A stretch of 44,536 nt of DNA from an uncultured bacterium (GCA_905215065.1 CAJMOF010000016.1:1-44536), one strand, 5' to 3'. Positions 33,214-42,858 are shown, numbered from the stretch's first letter. Numbers and translations are program-made. Notes: generated by a model not told the origin, from the sequence alone.

Positions 33214-34050
33214 GTGCCCAGACGCATCAAGCGGGCCACCATCGTCTCGTTTACGCTCATACTCCTTGTTGCCGTCTGTGCGGGCGCCCTGACGTATACC
33301 GTTCGAAGCAGTTCTTCCTCCTCGAATGAAGCCGATAGAGATCTCCCGGTGCTCAAAATCGGCGTTACGGATAACGACCCCTATGTGTATGTCGATACCA
33401 CGGGCGATTACGCCGGTATCGATATCGACATCGCCCGCGAGGCCTGCAAGCGTGCGGGGCTCAAGCCACAGTTTGTCGATATTGACTGGAACGATCGCGA
33501 CCGGCTGCTCAAAAACGGTGATATCGATTGCCTGTGGTGTGACTATTCTCCCTGTTATCGCGAGGATAAGTATTACTGGACCGAGCCGTATCTAACCGTG
33601 ACGGTCTCGGTTGCCGCCAAGAAAACGAGTGGCATCAAGTCCTTGGCACATCTCGATGGAAGTAAGACCATTGCGGTGATTGCGGGTTCGGTGAGTGAAC
33701 GCCGATTGCTTGCGGGGGATTTGGGGGTCTCGTCGGACGTTCAAATCAAATCATATGGCTCTGCCGAACTCTGCAAAGCCGCTCTAGTCAAAGGGTACGT
33801 TGACTGCTGGATGGCGGATGTCCAGTCGCTTGACCGACTCGTTGCTCAGTATCCCGGCGTTTACCGTGTGTTTGCCGACAATGTTATGACGGTTGACCTG
33901 GGCGTCGCGTTTGATGACAGCTATGAAGGATCGGTCGTAAAGGATCTCAATACCGCGCTGTTCGACATGGATCGAGATGGCACGATTGACCGTATTGTGG
34001 GCAATTACAAGACAGGAGCGACGACGGGCGGGCAAGGAGGAAATTCATGA
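33214..34050 (+). CDS. Membrane-anchored solute-binding protein (SBP_bac_3-like)
   Basis: The 278-residue protein has an N-terminal signal anchor (VSFTLILLVAVCAGALTYTV) without a good lipobox. It continues as a type-3 amino-acid-like binding protein: LKIGVTDNDPYVYVDTTGDYAGIDIDIA, DCLWCDYSPCYREDKYYWTEPYL, and the closing LGVAFDD with a D-x-D-G-T-I-D-R-I-V-G-N-Y helix. GTG start behind AAAGGGGG. No permease or ATPase is nearby. Instead it overlaps a diguanylate cyclase gene by 4 nt (ATGA), so it more likely senses a ligand for signalling than imports it. Confidence 0.85.
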   Translation: MPRRIKRATIVSFTLILLVAVCAGALTYTVRSSSSSSNEADRDLPVLKIGVTDNDPYVYVDTTGDYAGIDIDIAREACKRAGLKPQFVDIDWNDRDRLLKNGDIDCLWCDYSPCYREDKYYWTEPYLTVTVSVAAKKTSGIKSLAHLDGSKTIAVIAGSVSERRLLAGDLGVSSDVQIKSYGSAELCKAALVKGYVDCWMADVQSLDRLVAQYPGVYRVFADNVMTVDLGVAFDDSYEGSVVKDLNTALFDMDRDGTIDRIVGNYKTGATTGGQGGNS

Positions 34051-35846
34051 CAACTGATGAGCACCGCTTGAGTCGAAAGACTCTGAACGTCATAGCTGCC
34101 AGCGTTATTGTCAGCGCCGTCTTGTTAGGCCTGTTGTATACGGTTGGAACCCATCGCTGCCTCGAAAAAACGCTTGGGTTTGGCCAAGAAACCATGGTGT
34201 TTTTGGAGAACGCTTGCGAAAAATATGACCGCTACGAACAGGGGAGAAAAACCGAGGCGACGCACGATTTGCTCGCCGCGGTCGAATCGTTTGTGACGTT
34301 CCTGTCCTCTGATCGCGTTGAGGTTAACGACGATCTTATCGAGCAATTTGTCCATGCCGAGAACCTTTCGGGGCTGATGGTCATGGACTCCGATGGCCAT
34401 ATGGCTGCCCACTACGACATCGATGGTCGCGATCCGCTCATGTTGTGGCGAGATGAGTTGGCCTGTTCGCCGGTCGCATCGATGTATCAAGGTTCCAAAG
34501 TGACCTACTCAACTGTCGATGAGCGCCGTGGTGTCGTTTTTGCCGTCTGTGCTGTTCCGTATGGCGACGGCGTTGCCCTGGCATACCGCTCACTTGTTTC
34601 CGATACGGCGGACGACTATTCATATGCCATAGCCGACGTGCTTTCGAACAGTACCTTCCACCAGGGTCCCACGGTGCTTGTTATGGAGGATGCGGAGATT
34701 GTCTCATCCAACAGTGCCGATGCTGACGTGTCGCTCGCCCGACTCCTCACCAGCGTAGGAGTTGAGTGGAAAGACGACGGCCTGACGCGCATCGAATATC
34801 GAGGAGACGAATGGTATGCCGTGCGTGCGGCATATAAGGACTACCGCCTGTTTGCGCTATATCCCAAATCTGAGGTCATGTCTGACAGGATTTCATTTGT
34901 CGCCGTCGGCGTCTTGGTGTGTCTTGCGTTTTGGGTCGTGGTGCTGTTGGCTCGAAATATCGTTGACCACCGCAATTTGGTCGAAAAGGATAAACAGCTC
35001 GGCATTATCAATGCCATAAGCGCCATCTACGATTCGACCTTCCTTTTGCATCTCGACACCCTCGAGATCGAGGGGATCAATATGTCGCCGGCGATAGCGA
35101 AGATATTTGCCGAGCACAGCGAGGCATATGACTTTATGGACACGGTCTGCCGGGATATCGTGAGCCCCGAAAGCCGCGAAGCGGTTGTGGGACTCGTAGA
35201 TATAAGTTCGCTTCGTGAACGTATGGAGGGCGTACCGTACTTGGCTGCCGAGGTGCGAGATTGTCGAGGCGCTTGGTACTCGCTACAGGTTGTCCCCCAG
35301 CATCGCGATGAGCAAGGCCGGCTGGAGTCGGTCGTCGTGGCGACGCACAACATATCGATGGTCAAGCATGCCGAGGAGCTGTCATATCAAGACAAACTGA
35401 CGGGGCTTCGCAACCGCAACTATCTTGAATCGCGCGGAGATAGCCTGGTAAACGAGGACTTGCCCGTGAGCGTGATTATGTTGGACTGCAATTATCTCAA
35501 GCGGACCAACGACATCTATGGTCACGAGATGGGGGATGAACTGCTGCGACGGACGGCGTCCGTGCTGCGGCGGGTGGCTGGTGCGGATTATCTGCCGATG
35601 CGCCTTGGCGGCGACGAGTTTTTGCTGGTTTGCCCCCATACTGACAACGAGTCTGCGCTCGGGCTGGAACAGGATCTTCGTCTCGGTCTTGCCGCGGTAA
35701 GCGATGAGGCCCTGACGGTCAGCGCATCGATTGGCGTGGCGACCGTCGAGACGGCTGGAAATACGCTGGCCGATGTATATCGTGTCGCCGACCACAATAT
35801 GTATCGGGAGAAGCGCACGGTCCACGCACAGGGTGCGGACTGCTAA
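34047..35846 (+). CDS. Membrane diguanylate cyclase with extracytoplasmic sensor, PAS and GGDEF
   Basis: The 599 residues comprise: TM1 (about 13-32), an extracytoplasmic sensor of about 250 residues, TM2 (ISFVAVGVLVCLAFWVVVLLA), a PAS-like segment (about 320-445), and a GGDEF domain with YQDKLTGLRNRNYLE, DCNYLKRTNDIYGHEMGDELL and MRLGGDEFLLV. The catalytic GGDEF is intact, so it probably makes cyclic di-GMP. The inhibitory R-x-x-D site just upstream is absent (the residues read AGADYLPM). It is translationally coupled to the binding protein, which probably supplies its signal. Confidence 0.9.
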   Translation: MTTDEHRLSRKTLNVIAASVIVSAVLLGLLYTVGTHRCLEKTLGFGQETMVFLENACEKYDRYEQGRKTEATHDLLAAVESFVTFLSSDRVEVNDDLIEQFVHAENLSGLMVMDSDGHMAAHYDIDGRDPLMLWRDELACSPVASMYQGSKVTYSTVDERRGVVFAVCAVPYGDGVALAYRSLVSDTADDYSYAIADVLSNSTFHQGPTVLVMEDAEIVSSNSADADVSLARLLTSVGVEWKDDGLTRIEYRGDEWYAVRAAYKDYRLFALYPKSEVMSDRISFVAVGVLVCLAFWVVVLLARNIVDHRNLVEKDKQLGIINAISAIYDSTFLLHLDTLEIEGINMSPAIAKIFAEHSEAYDFMDTVCRDIVSPESREAVVGLVDISSLRERMEGVPYLAAEVRDCRGAWYSLQVVPQHRDEQGRLESVVVATHNISMVKHAEELSYQDKLTGLRNRNYLESRGDSLVNEDLPVSVIMLDCNYLKRTNDIYGHEMGDELLRRTASVLRRVAGADYLPMRLGGDEFLLVCPHTDNESALGLEQDLRLGLAAVSDEALTVSASIGVATVETAGNTLADVYRVADHNMYREKRTVHAQGADC

Positions 35847-35959
35847 TCTTGCCCCCGCGAGTCCATGCATCGTAGGATGTTGAATCGGTGCTTGCGATAA
35901 TAAGTCGGCCCAGGCGGGGATAATAGACGTCTGAAATTTCTTTCTGAGAGGGGATCTCA

Positions 35960-36223
35960 ATGATTAGTTTTGACTACAAGCCGCAGGGTGTATGCTCTCG
36001 CAATATTCACCTCAATCTCTCTGACGATGGCAGCAAGGTGCTGGGCGTTGAGTTTACCGGCGGCTGTGACGGCAATCTCAAGGCAATCTCCAAGTTAGTC
36101 GAGGGTGCTCCTGCCGATCGCGTAATCGAGGTTCTCGCCGGTAATACCTGCGGTATGAAAAAGACCTCTTGCGCCGATCAGCTTACGCGCGCTATCGAGG
36201 CCGCTCGCGCCGAGATCGCCTAA
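35960..36223 (+). CDS. TSCPD-domain protein (TIGR03905-like)
   Basis: The 87-residue protein follows the small TSCPD family throughout: YKPQGVCSRNIHL, VEFTGGCDGNLKAISKLVEG, GNTCGMKKTSCADQLTRAI. The family has conserved cysteines and no firmly established function; related domains occur in ribonucleotide reductases. AGAGGGGATCTCA precedes the ATG. The stop shares a base with the next start (TAATG), so the two are coupled. Confidence 0.88.
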   Translation: MISFDYKPQGVCSRNIHLNLSDDGSKVLGVEFTGGCDGNLKAISKLVEGAPADRVIEVLAGNTCGMKKTSCADQLTRAIEAARAEIA

Positions 36224-37434
36224 TGGGTATCGCCGACCACATCAAGAATGGAATATCGCGCCGTGGCTTTGTGCTCGGCGGTGCTGCCGCGGGCGCTGCC
36301 ACGGTGCTTGCCGGTTGCTCGAAAAAAACGGGCACCAGCGACGATGCCGCCGGCGAGCCGCAGGTTATCAAGGACGATTCGAAGATTGTCTCGATCACTG
36401 ATGAGTACGAAGCTGTTGATATCGATCTTGAGCCGGCGGCGTCGTGGACGCTGCCGCTGGGCACGCTGCTGTACTACTGCGATGGCGACTACGCCGCCGC
36501 GATGATGGCGCCTGCTTCTGCCCTGCATGCCAATACGCTTGGTGTGCTCAACCTGGGCGATGGCTCGCTTACCACACTTATCGAGGATCCCGTTGAGGGA
36601 ACCGGTTATGCGTTTTACGACGTTCGCGCGGGTGATGGCGTGTTCGCGTGGGTCGAGATGAACTTTGCCAATGCGTCTTGGAAACTCTATGCGCAAAACC
36701 TTGCAGGCTCCTCCCTTACCGGCAACGCTGTCGAGCTCGATCGCGGTGGCGAAAATTACGATCCGCCGCTCTTCACAGCGTATGGGTCGTCGGTCATCTG
36801 GTATAAGATGCCCTCGTCCGGCGGCAGCAAGACGAGTAACGATTCGTACTGCTACCGTCAGTCGCCCAGCGAGTCCAAGCCTGAGACTATTTGGAAGTCG
36901 ACGGGCCGCTTCGCATCCGCCCCGCGTGTGAGCGACGGCATCCTGACCATCTCGCCCCGCGTGCACAATGATGAGGGCGTCTATTACGGTATGACGGCGA
37001 TCGACCTGACTGACGGCAACAATACGAAGCGAGCTCAGCTGGTGCTTCCTTCGTCGGTTTCGCCTTTCGAGGCCGTGTATATGGGCGACACCTTCGTGTT
37101 CTCCATTGAGGCGACGTATAACGGTGTGGGTAGCCTGGGCAATATGGGCACCTATATCGGTAACGAGGGCGGGCCGTACCTCTTCCTTTCGCGTGAGCCG
37201 CTCGCGTGCGTTGCGGGAAGGAAAAATAAATACCTGGTTAAAGTCCAGGCGTCGCATTTTTTGATTGACACTTCGGCTAAGACCTACGGCTCGCTTCTGT
37301 CGCCCGACCGAGCCCTGGAGTATGGCGATTATCCAGCTACGGCGGGAAAATCGGACTCATTCCTTACGTACGCCACGGTGCGCAACAGCCAGGGTATACC
37401 CGAGACGGTCACCGCACGCCTATTCTCTCTTTAA
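36223..37434 (+). CDS. Tat-exported lipoprotein, possible beta-propeller
   Basis: In the 403 residues an N-terminal twin-arginine motif (SRRGFVLGG) is followed by a hydrophobic segment and a lipobox LAGC, predicting export by Tat and lipid anchoring. The body has repeated strand-rich units with aromatic and Asp-Gly turns (LGDGSLTTLIED, DGVFAWVEMNF, SSVIWYKM, DGILTISPR) like TolB/WD-type propellers. I recognise no specific family. It starts in the stop codon of the TSCPD gene. Confidence 0.82.
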   Translation: MGIADHIKNGISRRGFVLGGAAAGAATVLAGCSKKTGTSDDAAGEPQVIKDDSKIVSITDEYEAVDIDLEPAASWTLPLGTLLYYCDGDYAAAMMAPASALHANTLGVLNLGDGSLTTLIEDPVEGTGYAFYDVRAGDGVFAWVEMNFANASWKLYAQNLAGSSLTGNAVELDRGGENYDPPLFTAYGSSVIWYKMPSSGGSKTSNDSYCYRQSPSESKPETIWKSTGRFASAPRVSDGILTISPRVHNDEGVYYGMTAIDLTDGNNTKRAQLVLPSSVSPFEAVYMGDTFVFSIEATYNGVGSLGNMGTYIGNEGGPYLFLSREPLACVAGRKNKYLVKVQASHFLIDTSAKTYGSLLSPDRALEYGDYPATAGKSDSFLTYATVRNSQGIPETVTARLFSL

Positions 37435-37587
37435 GCTTAGAGGGGTTAAAAAGGCGCCAACAGGGGAATAAACGCGTTGTAATTGTGAGTACCGCCCGCC
37501 GAGCTGCCGCGTCATAGTGGCATCCGGCGGGCTCAGGTGCGTTAAAATGGGCTTGTTCTTAGCTGATTGAGACAGGGGGGCCGTGTT

Positions 37588-38310
37588 ATGGCTTCAGATG
37601 CAAAAAAGATTCTGCTGGTCGAGGATGAGAAGGCAATCCGTGACGCCGTCGCTGCCTATCTCGAGCGCGAAGGCTACTGGGTTGTGGGTGTCGGCGACGG
37701 CCAGTCCGCGATCGAGGAGTTCGAGAAGCATCAGTTTGACCTGGTCGTGCTCGACCTTATGCTCCCCAAGATCCCCGGCGAGCGCGTTTGCCGCACCATT
37801 CGCGATACCTCGGATGTCCCCATCATCATGCTGACTGCCAAGGGCGAGATCGAGGACCGTATTATCGGTCTTGAGCTCGGCGCCGACGACTATCTGATCA
37901 AGCCGTTCTCGCCGCGCGAGCTTGTCGCGCGCGTACGCGCCTTGTTCCGCCGTGCCCATCAGGCCGACGAGCCAGCCGTCGAGGTACTCGACTTCGGCGA
38001 TCTGGTCATCGATATCTCGGGCCACAAGATTTTGGTCGAGGGCAAGGAAGTCGACCTGACGGCTTCCGAGTTTAAGCTGCTCACCACGCTTGCCCGTCAC
38101 CCCGGTCGCGTCTACAACCGCATGGAGCTGGTCGAGAAGGTGCTCGGCTACGACTTTGAGGGCTATGAGCGCACCATCGATAGCCACGTGAAGAACCTTC
38201 GCGCCAAGCTGGGCGATGATCCCAAGAAGCCCAAGTGGCTCTACACCGTCCACGGTGTCGGCTATCGCTTCGAGGCTCCGGCCAAGACCGATAAGTCGGA
38301 CGAGAAATAG
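37588..38310 (+). CDS. OmpR-family response regulator
   Basis: The 240-residue protein has a receiver domain with acidic pocket E12/D13, phospho-acceptor D56 (DLVVLDLMLPKIPG), switch T83 (MLTAKG) and K105 (LIKPFSP). A winged-helix DNA-binding domain follows (EVDLTASEFKLLTTLARHPGRVYNRMELVEKVLG, YERTIDSHVKNLRAKLGDD). The ATG at 37588 has AGGGGGG upstream. The partner kinase starts 12 nt after its stop. The 153-bp gap before it holds a two-tier hairpin (GCCCGCCG / CGGCGGGC) but no clear terminator. Confidence 0.95.
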   Translation: MASDAKKILLVEDEKAIRDAVAAYLEREGYWVVGVGDGQSAIEEFEKHQFDLVVLDLMLPKIPGERVCRTIRDTSDVPIIMLTAKGEIEDRIIGLELGADDYLIKPFSPRELVARVRALFRRAHQADEPAVEVLDFGDLVIDISGHKILVEGKEVDLTASEFKLLTTLARHPGRVYNRMELVEKVLGYDFEGYERTIDSHVKNLRAKLGDDPKKPKWLYTVHGVGYRFEAPAKTDKSDEK

Positions 38311-38321
38311 GGAAATCACAT

Positions 38322-39887
38322 ATGACACCTGCGCGCTTTGAAATCGGACAAAAGCACAAGCAGGAGAGCGAGGCGGGTTCCAAGGCTAGTTGGAACACGC
38401 CTCGTTCCGATTCACGGCCAACGATGAGCTATCCCTCGCGCATGGCACTTGCTTTTGCTCTGACATCGCTCATGACGGTATTGGTGCTGGTGGGCGTGGT
38501 CTCTGTTGTGTGGGGCACGGTCTTTTCGGATTACACGCGCTCCAATATCGTCGAAATCGCAAATTCCGCTGCCGAAAAGCTTGCGACGTCGTATGAGGAA
38601 AACGGCAATTGGACTGCGGGCGAGCTGCGCACGGTCGCGACATCGAGTCTGGTGTCCGACGATCTTGGCATGCAGGTCGTCAACAAAAAGGGCGTTGTCG
38701 TCTATGACGACTCATGGCCCTCGGCAAGCGCGACCGCCGATGTACGCGAGAGTGAATCGGCTTCTAGCAGCTCGAGCGGTAAAAAGGCCTCACATAGTCC
38801 GGTTTCGTCAGCGCCCACCGACTCCGATAGCGTTGCCAACGTCGAAATCATAACGTCTTCTGGCGAGCATGTCGGACAGGTAAAGCTGTGGGCCATCGGC
38901 TCCGATGCCTTGCTCACCAAGGCAGATTCTGCGTTTAGGGAGAAGACCTTTAACGCCATGGCCCTTGCTGCGGTTGTTGCAGTTTGCATTTCGGTCGTTA
39001 TCGGATCACTCGTGTCGCGCATGCTCACCAAGCCGATTCACCGTATTACCAGCACGGCCAAGCAAATTCGCGATGGCGATCTGTCTGCTCGTACGGGCTT
39101 GCGCGGCGATGACGAGATTGATCAGCTGGGTGAGACCTTCGATGAGATGGCCACTTCGCTCGAGAAGGATATGAAACACGAGAAACGTTTGACCTCGGAC
39201 GTGGCTCACGAACTTCGTACTCCGCTTATGGCCATGCTCGCAACGGTCGAGGCCATGCAGGATGGCGTATATCCTACCGACGATGAGCACTTGGAGACTG
39301 TTGCTTCCGAGACGCGTCGCCTGGCTCGTCTGGTGCAGCAGATGCTCGATCTATCGCGCATGGAAAACAGCACGGCTCCGCTCAACCTTGAGCCGGTGGA
39401 CATGGTTCCTTTCGTGCGTTCCATCGTCAATGCCCAGGAGCGCCTGTTTGTCGACCGCGATCTGCGCTTGCGCTTTGCTGACGAGACCCAAGGTCACGAC
39501 GATGTCGTCGAAGCCGATCCCGACATGATCACACAATGCGTCATCAATCTCATGAGCAACGCCATGCGCTACACCCCCGAGGGCGGTTGGGTCGTGGTGT
39601 CGGTGCTCAGTGACCGCAAACACGTCAGCGTCGCCGTTTCTGATACCGGCATCGGTATTGCCAAGGATGACTTGTCGCGCATCTTCGGCCGTTTTTGGCG
39701 CGCCGATGCCAGCCGTGCCCGTGAGGCGGGCGGTCTGGGCGTGGGCCTCGCCGTGACTAAACAGATCGTCGAGCGACATCATGGCTACATTTCCGTGGAG
39801 TCGGAGCTTGGAAAGGGTACGACTTTTACGATTCATCTGCCTCGCGAGCACACGGCGGACGCGGCATCTACTACAATGGAGCACTAG
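38322..39887 (+). CDS. Sensor histidine kinase
   Basis: In the 521 residues a cytoplasmic Ser-rich start is followed by TM1 (ALTSLMTVLVLVGVVSVVWG), an extracytoplasmic domain with a Ser-rich insert (SESASSSSSGKKASHS), and TM2 (MALAAVVAVCISVVIGSLV). Then come HAMP, the H box with phospho-His H296 (SDVAHELRTPLMA), N box CVINLMSNAMRYT, and G boxes SDTGIGIAKDD and GGLGVGLAV. It is paired with the OmpR-type regulator just upstream. The signal cannot be told from sequence; the layout resembles envelope-stress kinases. Confidence 0.93.
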   Translation: MTPARFEIGQKHKQESEAGSKASWNTPRSDSRPTMSYPSRMALAFALTSLMTVLVLVGVVSVVWGTVFSDYTRSNIVEIANSAAEKLATSYEENGNWTAGELRTVATSSLVSDDLGMQVVNKKGVVVYDDSWPSASATADVRESESASSSSSGKKASHSPVSSAPTDSDSVANVEIITSSGEHVGQVKLWAIGSDALLTKADSAFREKTFNAMALAAVVAVCISVVIGSLVSRMLTKPIHRITSTAKQIRDGDLSARTGLRGDDEIDQLGETFDEMATSLEKDMKHEKRLTSDVAHELRTPLMAMLATVEAMQDGVYPTDDEHLETVASETRRLARLVQQMLDLSRMENSTAPLNLEPVDMVPFVRSIVNAQERLFVDRDLRLRFADETQGHDDVVEADPDMITQCVINLMSNAMRYTPEGGWVVVSVLSDRKHVSVAVSDTGIGIAKDDLSRIFGRFWRADASRAREAGGLGVGLAVTKQIVERHHGYISVESELGKGTTFTIHLPREHTADAASTTMEH

Positions 39888-39996
39888 CTTTTCGCTATTC
39901 GGTGAAGGAGGGGTTTCGTCCCTGCCGCTCCGAGTTTGCGAAAACGTGCGGGAAAGAACCCGCATTACTGTCGTATTTTGGTAAGGAGTGACTCAC

Positions 39997-40884
39997 GTGA
40001 CAACGATGGAGCGTCGTCCGGATTCCCGTGGCAAGGTTCGTGATATCTACGATGCCGGTGAAAACCTGCTGATGGTCGCCACCGACCGCATTTCTGCGTT
40101 CGACTTCATTCTTCCCGACGAGATTCCGTTTAAGGGAGAGGTGCTCAACCGCATCTCGGCATTCTGGTTTGATAAGTTTGCCGACATCGTCCCCAACCAT
40201 CTCGTTTCCATCGACCCGGCGGATTTCCCCGAGGAGTTTGCTGAGTATCGTGACTACCTCGCTGGCCGCGCCATGCTGGTTAAAAAGGCCCAAACGATTC
40301 CTATCGAGTGCATCGTCCGCGGCTATCTGACCGGTTCGGGCAAGAAGACCTACGACGAGAACGGCACCGTCTGCGGCATCCAGCTGCCTGAGGGCCTGAC
40401 CGAGGCTTCCAAGCTTCCCGAGCCGCTGTTCACGCCGTCCACGAAGGCCGAGATTGGTGACCACGACGAGAACATCTCGTTCGAGCGTTGCTGCGAGATC
40501 GTGGGCGAGGATATCGCCACGCAGATTCGTGACCTTTCCCTCAAGATCTACAAGGCCGCTGCCGAGTACGCCGCGACCCGTGGCATCATCATTGCCGACA
40601 CCAAGTTCGAGTTTGGTGTCATCGATGGCAAGGTCACGCTGATCGACGAGTGCCTCACGCCCGATTCCAGCCGTTTCTGGCCTGCTGCCAGCTACGAGGA
40701 GGGCAAGATCCAGCCCAGCTACGACAAACAATTCGTCCGCAATTGGCTCAAGGCCAACTGGGATATGACGGGGGAGACCCCGCACCTGCCCGCCGAGGTC
40801 ATCGATGGCACGTCCGAGCGCTATCGCGAGGCCTTCCAGATCATCACGGGCTCCCAGTTCACAAGCATGAAGGAGAACGCATAA
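39997..40884 (+). CDS. purC: SAICAR synthetase
   Basis: Joins CAIR and aspartate in purine synthesis, giving the substrate of PurB. The 295 residues include GKVRDIYDAGENLLMVATDRISAFD, VPNHLVS, IECIVRGYLTGSGKKTYDENG, and the C-terminal TLIDECLTPDSSRFWPA. I chose GTG 39997, 8 nt after AAGGAG, over GTG 39988. The 109-bp gap before it has a hairpin (GTGCGGG / CCCGCAT) and no obvious promoter. Confidence 0.95.
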   Translation: MTTMERRPDSRGKVRDIYDAGENLLMVATDRISAFDFILPDEIPFKGEVLNRISAFWFDKFADIVPNHLVSIDPADFPEEFAEYRDYLAGRAMLVKKAQTIPIECIVRGYLTGSGKKTYDENGTVCGIQLPEGLTEASKLPEPLFTPSTKAEIGDHDENISFERCCEIVGEDIATQIRDLSLKIYKAAAEYAATRGIIIADTKFEFGVIDGKVTLIDECLTPDSSRFWPAASYEEGKIQPSYDKQFVRNWLKANWDMTGETPHLPAEVIDGTSERYREAFQIITGSQFTSMKENA

Positions 40885-41460
40885 GTGAGTACCCGTAGCG
40901 CCACGAACAAGCGCACGCAATCCCACGAGGTTACCGGGGTTGCGCGCAAGTCCGCCGCATCTGCTAAGCCTGCCCGTCAGGCAGCGAGCTCTGTCCGCGT
41001 CGTGCCGGCTTCGTCTAAGGCACGCCGCAAAGAGCTCGAGAAGGGCGAGAACCTCGAGGGCCTCTCTAAAGAGGAGAAGCGCGCCCGCAAGGCTAAGCAG
41101 CGCGCCCGCGAGGACCGCATCTACACGGTGTCGAATATCCTTCTCAAGCAGGATGAGGACTACACCAAGCGCCGTCGTATTTGGTGGGCTGTGCTCGCTA
41201 TCGGCATGGTGCTCGTCGTGGCAATCGGGGCTTCGCTCTACTTCGCTCCCGGCGGCACGGTGTCCAGTCCTGTTCAGATGGTCGGCATCGTTTTGTCCTA
41301 TGTCATCATCCTGGGTGACTTTATCTACGACTTCGCTCGTATTCGTCCCTTGCGTAACATGTATCGCGCGCAGGCCGAGGGCATGTCCGAGAACAAGCTC
41401 AACGCTCTTATCGAGCGCGCAGCTGCCGAGGAGGACAAAAAGGACTCCAAGAAGAAGTAG
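40885..41460 (+). CDS. Basic two-pass membrane protein of unknown function
   Basis: 191 residues: a Lys/Arg/Ala-rich N-terminus (about 1-90) with a charged helix (LSKEEKRARKAKQRAREDRI), two membrane helices (IWWAVLAIGMVLVVAIGASLYFA and QMVGIVLSYVIILGDFIYDF), and a charged tail (EEDKKDSKKK). The GTG start directly follows the purC stop, with AAGGAG inside purC, so it is co-translated. I recognise no family. A terminator follows. Confidence 0.8.
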   Translation: MSTRSATNKRTQSHEVTGVARKSAASAKPARQAASSVRVVPASSKARRKELEKGENLEGLSKEEKRARKAKQRAREDRIYTVSNILLKQDEDYTKRRRIWWAVLAIGMVLVVAIGASLYFAPGGTVSSPVQMVGIVLSYVIILGDFIYDFARIRPLRNMYRAQAEGMSENKLNALIERAAAEEDKKDSKKK

Positions 41461-41490
41461 CGTTTGCATTCACGCTTATCGCTAAGATAT

Positions 41491-41526
41491 AAGGCGTGTC
41501 GTTTTTGCGGCGCGCCTTATTATTGT
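41491..41526 (+). terminator. Terminator after the purC unit
   Basis: An 11-bp stem with two wobble pairs (AAGGCGTGTCG, 41491-41501, with CGGCGCGCCTT) is followed by ATTATT. Moderate strength. Confidence 0.75.
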
Positions 41527-41549
41527 CCTATAGATAGATGGAGTGGCAC

Positions 41550-42830
41550 ATGATTCGAGCTGCCCTGACGGTCGAAGAAGCTCTGGAGGGCATGAAGGCC
41601 CTGGAGTCCAAGATTAAAAACTATGCGCGCCTGGTTGTCCGCAAAGGCGTAAACGTCAAGCCCGGCCAGGAGGTTGTCGTTCAGTCTCCGGTCGAGTGCG
41701 CGCCTTTTGCCCGCGTGGTGGTCGCGGAGGCTTATGCCGCCGGCGCTGGCCACGTGACGGTCATTTGGGCCGATGATGCCGTGACGAGGCTCACGTACGA
41801 GCATGTCGAGAAAAGCTATTTTGAGCAGACACCCGAGTGGAAGCGCATGCAGCTTGATTCCTTGGCCCAGGACGGTGCCTGCTTTATCTTTATCGAGGGT
41901 GCGGATCCTGCGGCTCTCAAGGGTATCGATCCCGCCAAGCCCGCTGCAGCTTCTAAGGCAAGGAACACGCAGTGCAAGGTCTTCCGCCGTGGACTGGACT
42001 ACAACATCAACCCGTGGTGTATCGCCGGCGCTCCGGTCGTGGCTTGGGCGCGCGAGGTGTTCCCGGGAGACACCGATGAGGTTGCAATCTATAAGCTGTG
42101 GAATGCGATTCTGCACACCGCTCGCGCCGATGGCCAGGACCCGGAGAGCGACTGGGAGCTTCATGACGCGGCGTTCGAAAAGAACTTACGCTTCCTGAAT
42201 GACAATCGTTTTGACCGGCTGCATTACACCTCGGCAAATGGAACCGATCTGACGATTGGCATGACGAAGGGTCACGAGTGGGCCGGCGGCAAGGGCAAGA
42301 CGCCCGATGGACACCCCTTCTTCCCCAACATTCCCACCGAGGAAGTCTTCACCTCGCCTGATCGTATGCGCGCCGACGGTATCGTGTACTCGGCCATGCC
42401 GCTCATTCACCACGGTAACAAGGTCGACGATTTTTGGATTAAGTTCGAGGCCGGCCGCGTAGCGGACTACGATGCCCGCGTGGGCAAGGCGACGCTTGCG
42501 AGCATCATTGACACCGATGAAGGTGCCGCTCATCTGGGTGAGGTCGCGCTTATCTCCAAGAACACGCCGATCCGTGAAAGTGGCGTTTTGTTCTATGACA
42601 CGCTCTATGATGAGAACGCCAGCTGCCATCTCGCGCTAGGTGTCGGTTTCCCCGAATGTATCGAGGGTGGGTATGACATGTCCAAGGAAGAGCTCCTGGA
42701 GCATGGCGTTAACGTCTCGAGCACGCACGTCGATTTTATGATTGGCACGGACGACATCGATATTACGGGCATTACGCCTGATGGACGTGAAGTTGTGATT
42801 TTCCAGAACGGCCAATGGAGTTGGGAATAG
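41550..42830 (+). CDS. M29-family aminopeptidase
   Basis: Metal-dependent aminopeptidase of the AmpS/PepS/T group. In the 426 residues the N-terminal domain has VRKGVNVKPGQEVVVQSPVE. The metal-ligand regions of the catalytic domain are PNIPTEEVFTSP, EGAAHLGEVALI, ENASCHLALG and SSTHVDFMIGTDDIDI. I place the start at ATG 41550, 7 nt after GGAG. An ATG 12 nt upstream lacks a ribosome site. The tRNA-Lys promoter overlaps its last codons. Confidence 0.92.
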   Translation: MIRAALTVEEALEGMKALESKIKNYARLVVRKGVNVKPGQEVVVQSPVECAPFARVVVAEAYAAGAGHVTVIWADDAVTRLTYEHVEKSYFEQTPEWKRMQLDSLAQDGACFIFIEGADPAALKGIDPAKPAAASKARNTQCKVFRRGLDYNINPWCIAGAPVVAWAREVFPGDTDEVAIYKLWNAILHTARADGQDPESDWELHDAAFEKNLRFLNDNRFDRLHYTSANGTDLTIGMTKGHEWAGGKGKTPDGHPFFPNIPTEEVFTSPDRMRADGIVYSAMPLIHHGNKVDDFWIKFEAGRVADYDARVGKATLASIIDTDEGAAHLGEVALISKNTPIRESGVLFYDTLYDENASCHLALGVGFPECIEGGYDMSKEELLEHGVNVSSTHVDFMIGTDDIDITGITPDGREVVIFQNGQWSWE

Positions 42831-42849
42831 TCCCAGACCGTGGTACAAT
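42821..42849 (+). promoter_or_regulatory. tRNA-Lys promoter overlapping the peptidase stop
   Basis: A -35 TTGGGA (42821-42826), 17-bp spacer and -10 TACAAT (42844-42849), 9 bp before the tRNA. The -35 lies in the coding end of the aminopeptidase gene. Confidence 0.7.
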
Positions 42850-42858
42850 GCCACCCGC

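Noticed and set aside
39895..41469. 524-codon leftward open frame opposite purC
   Set aside because: Antisense to purC and the following gene; shadow composition.
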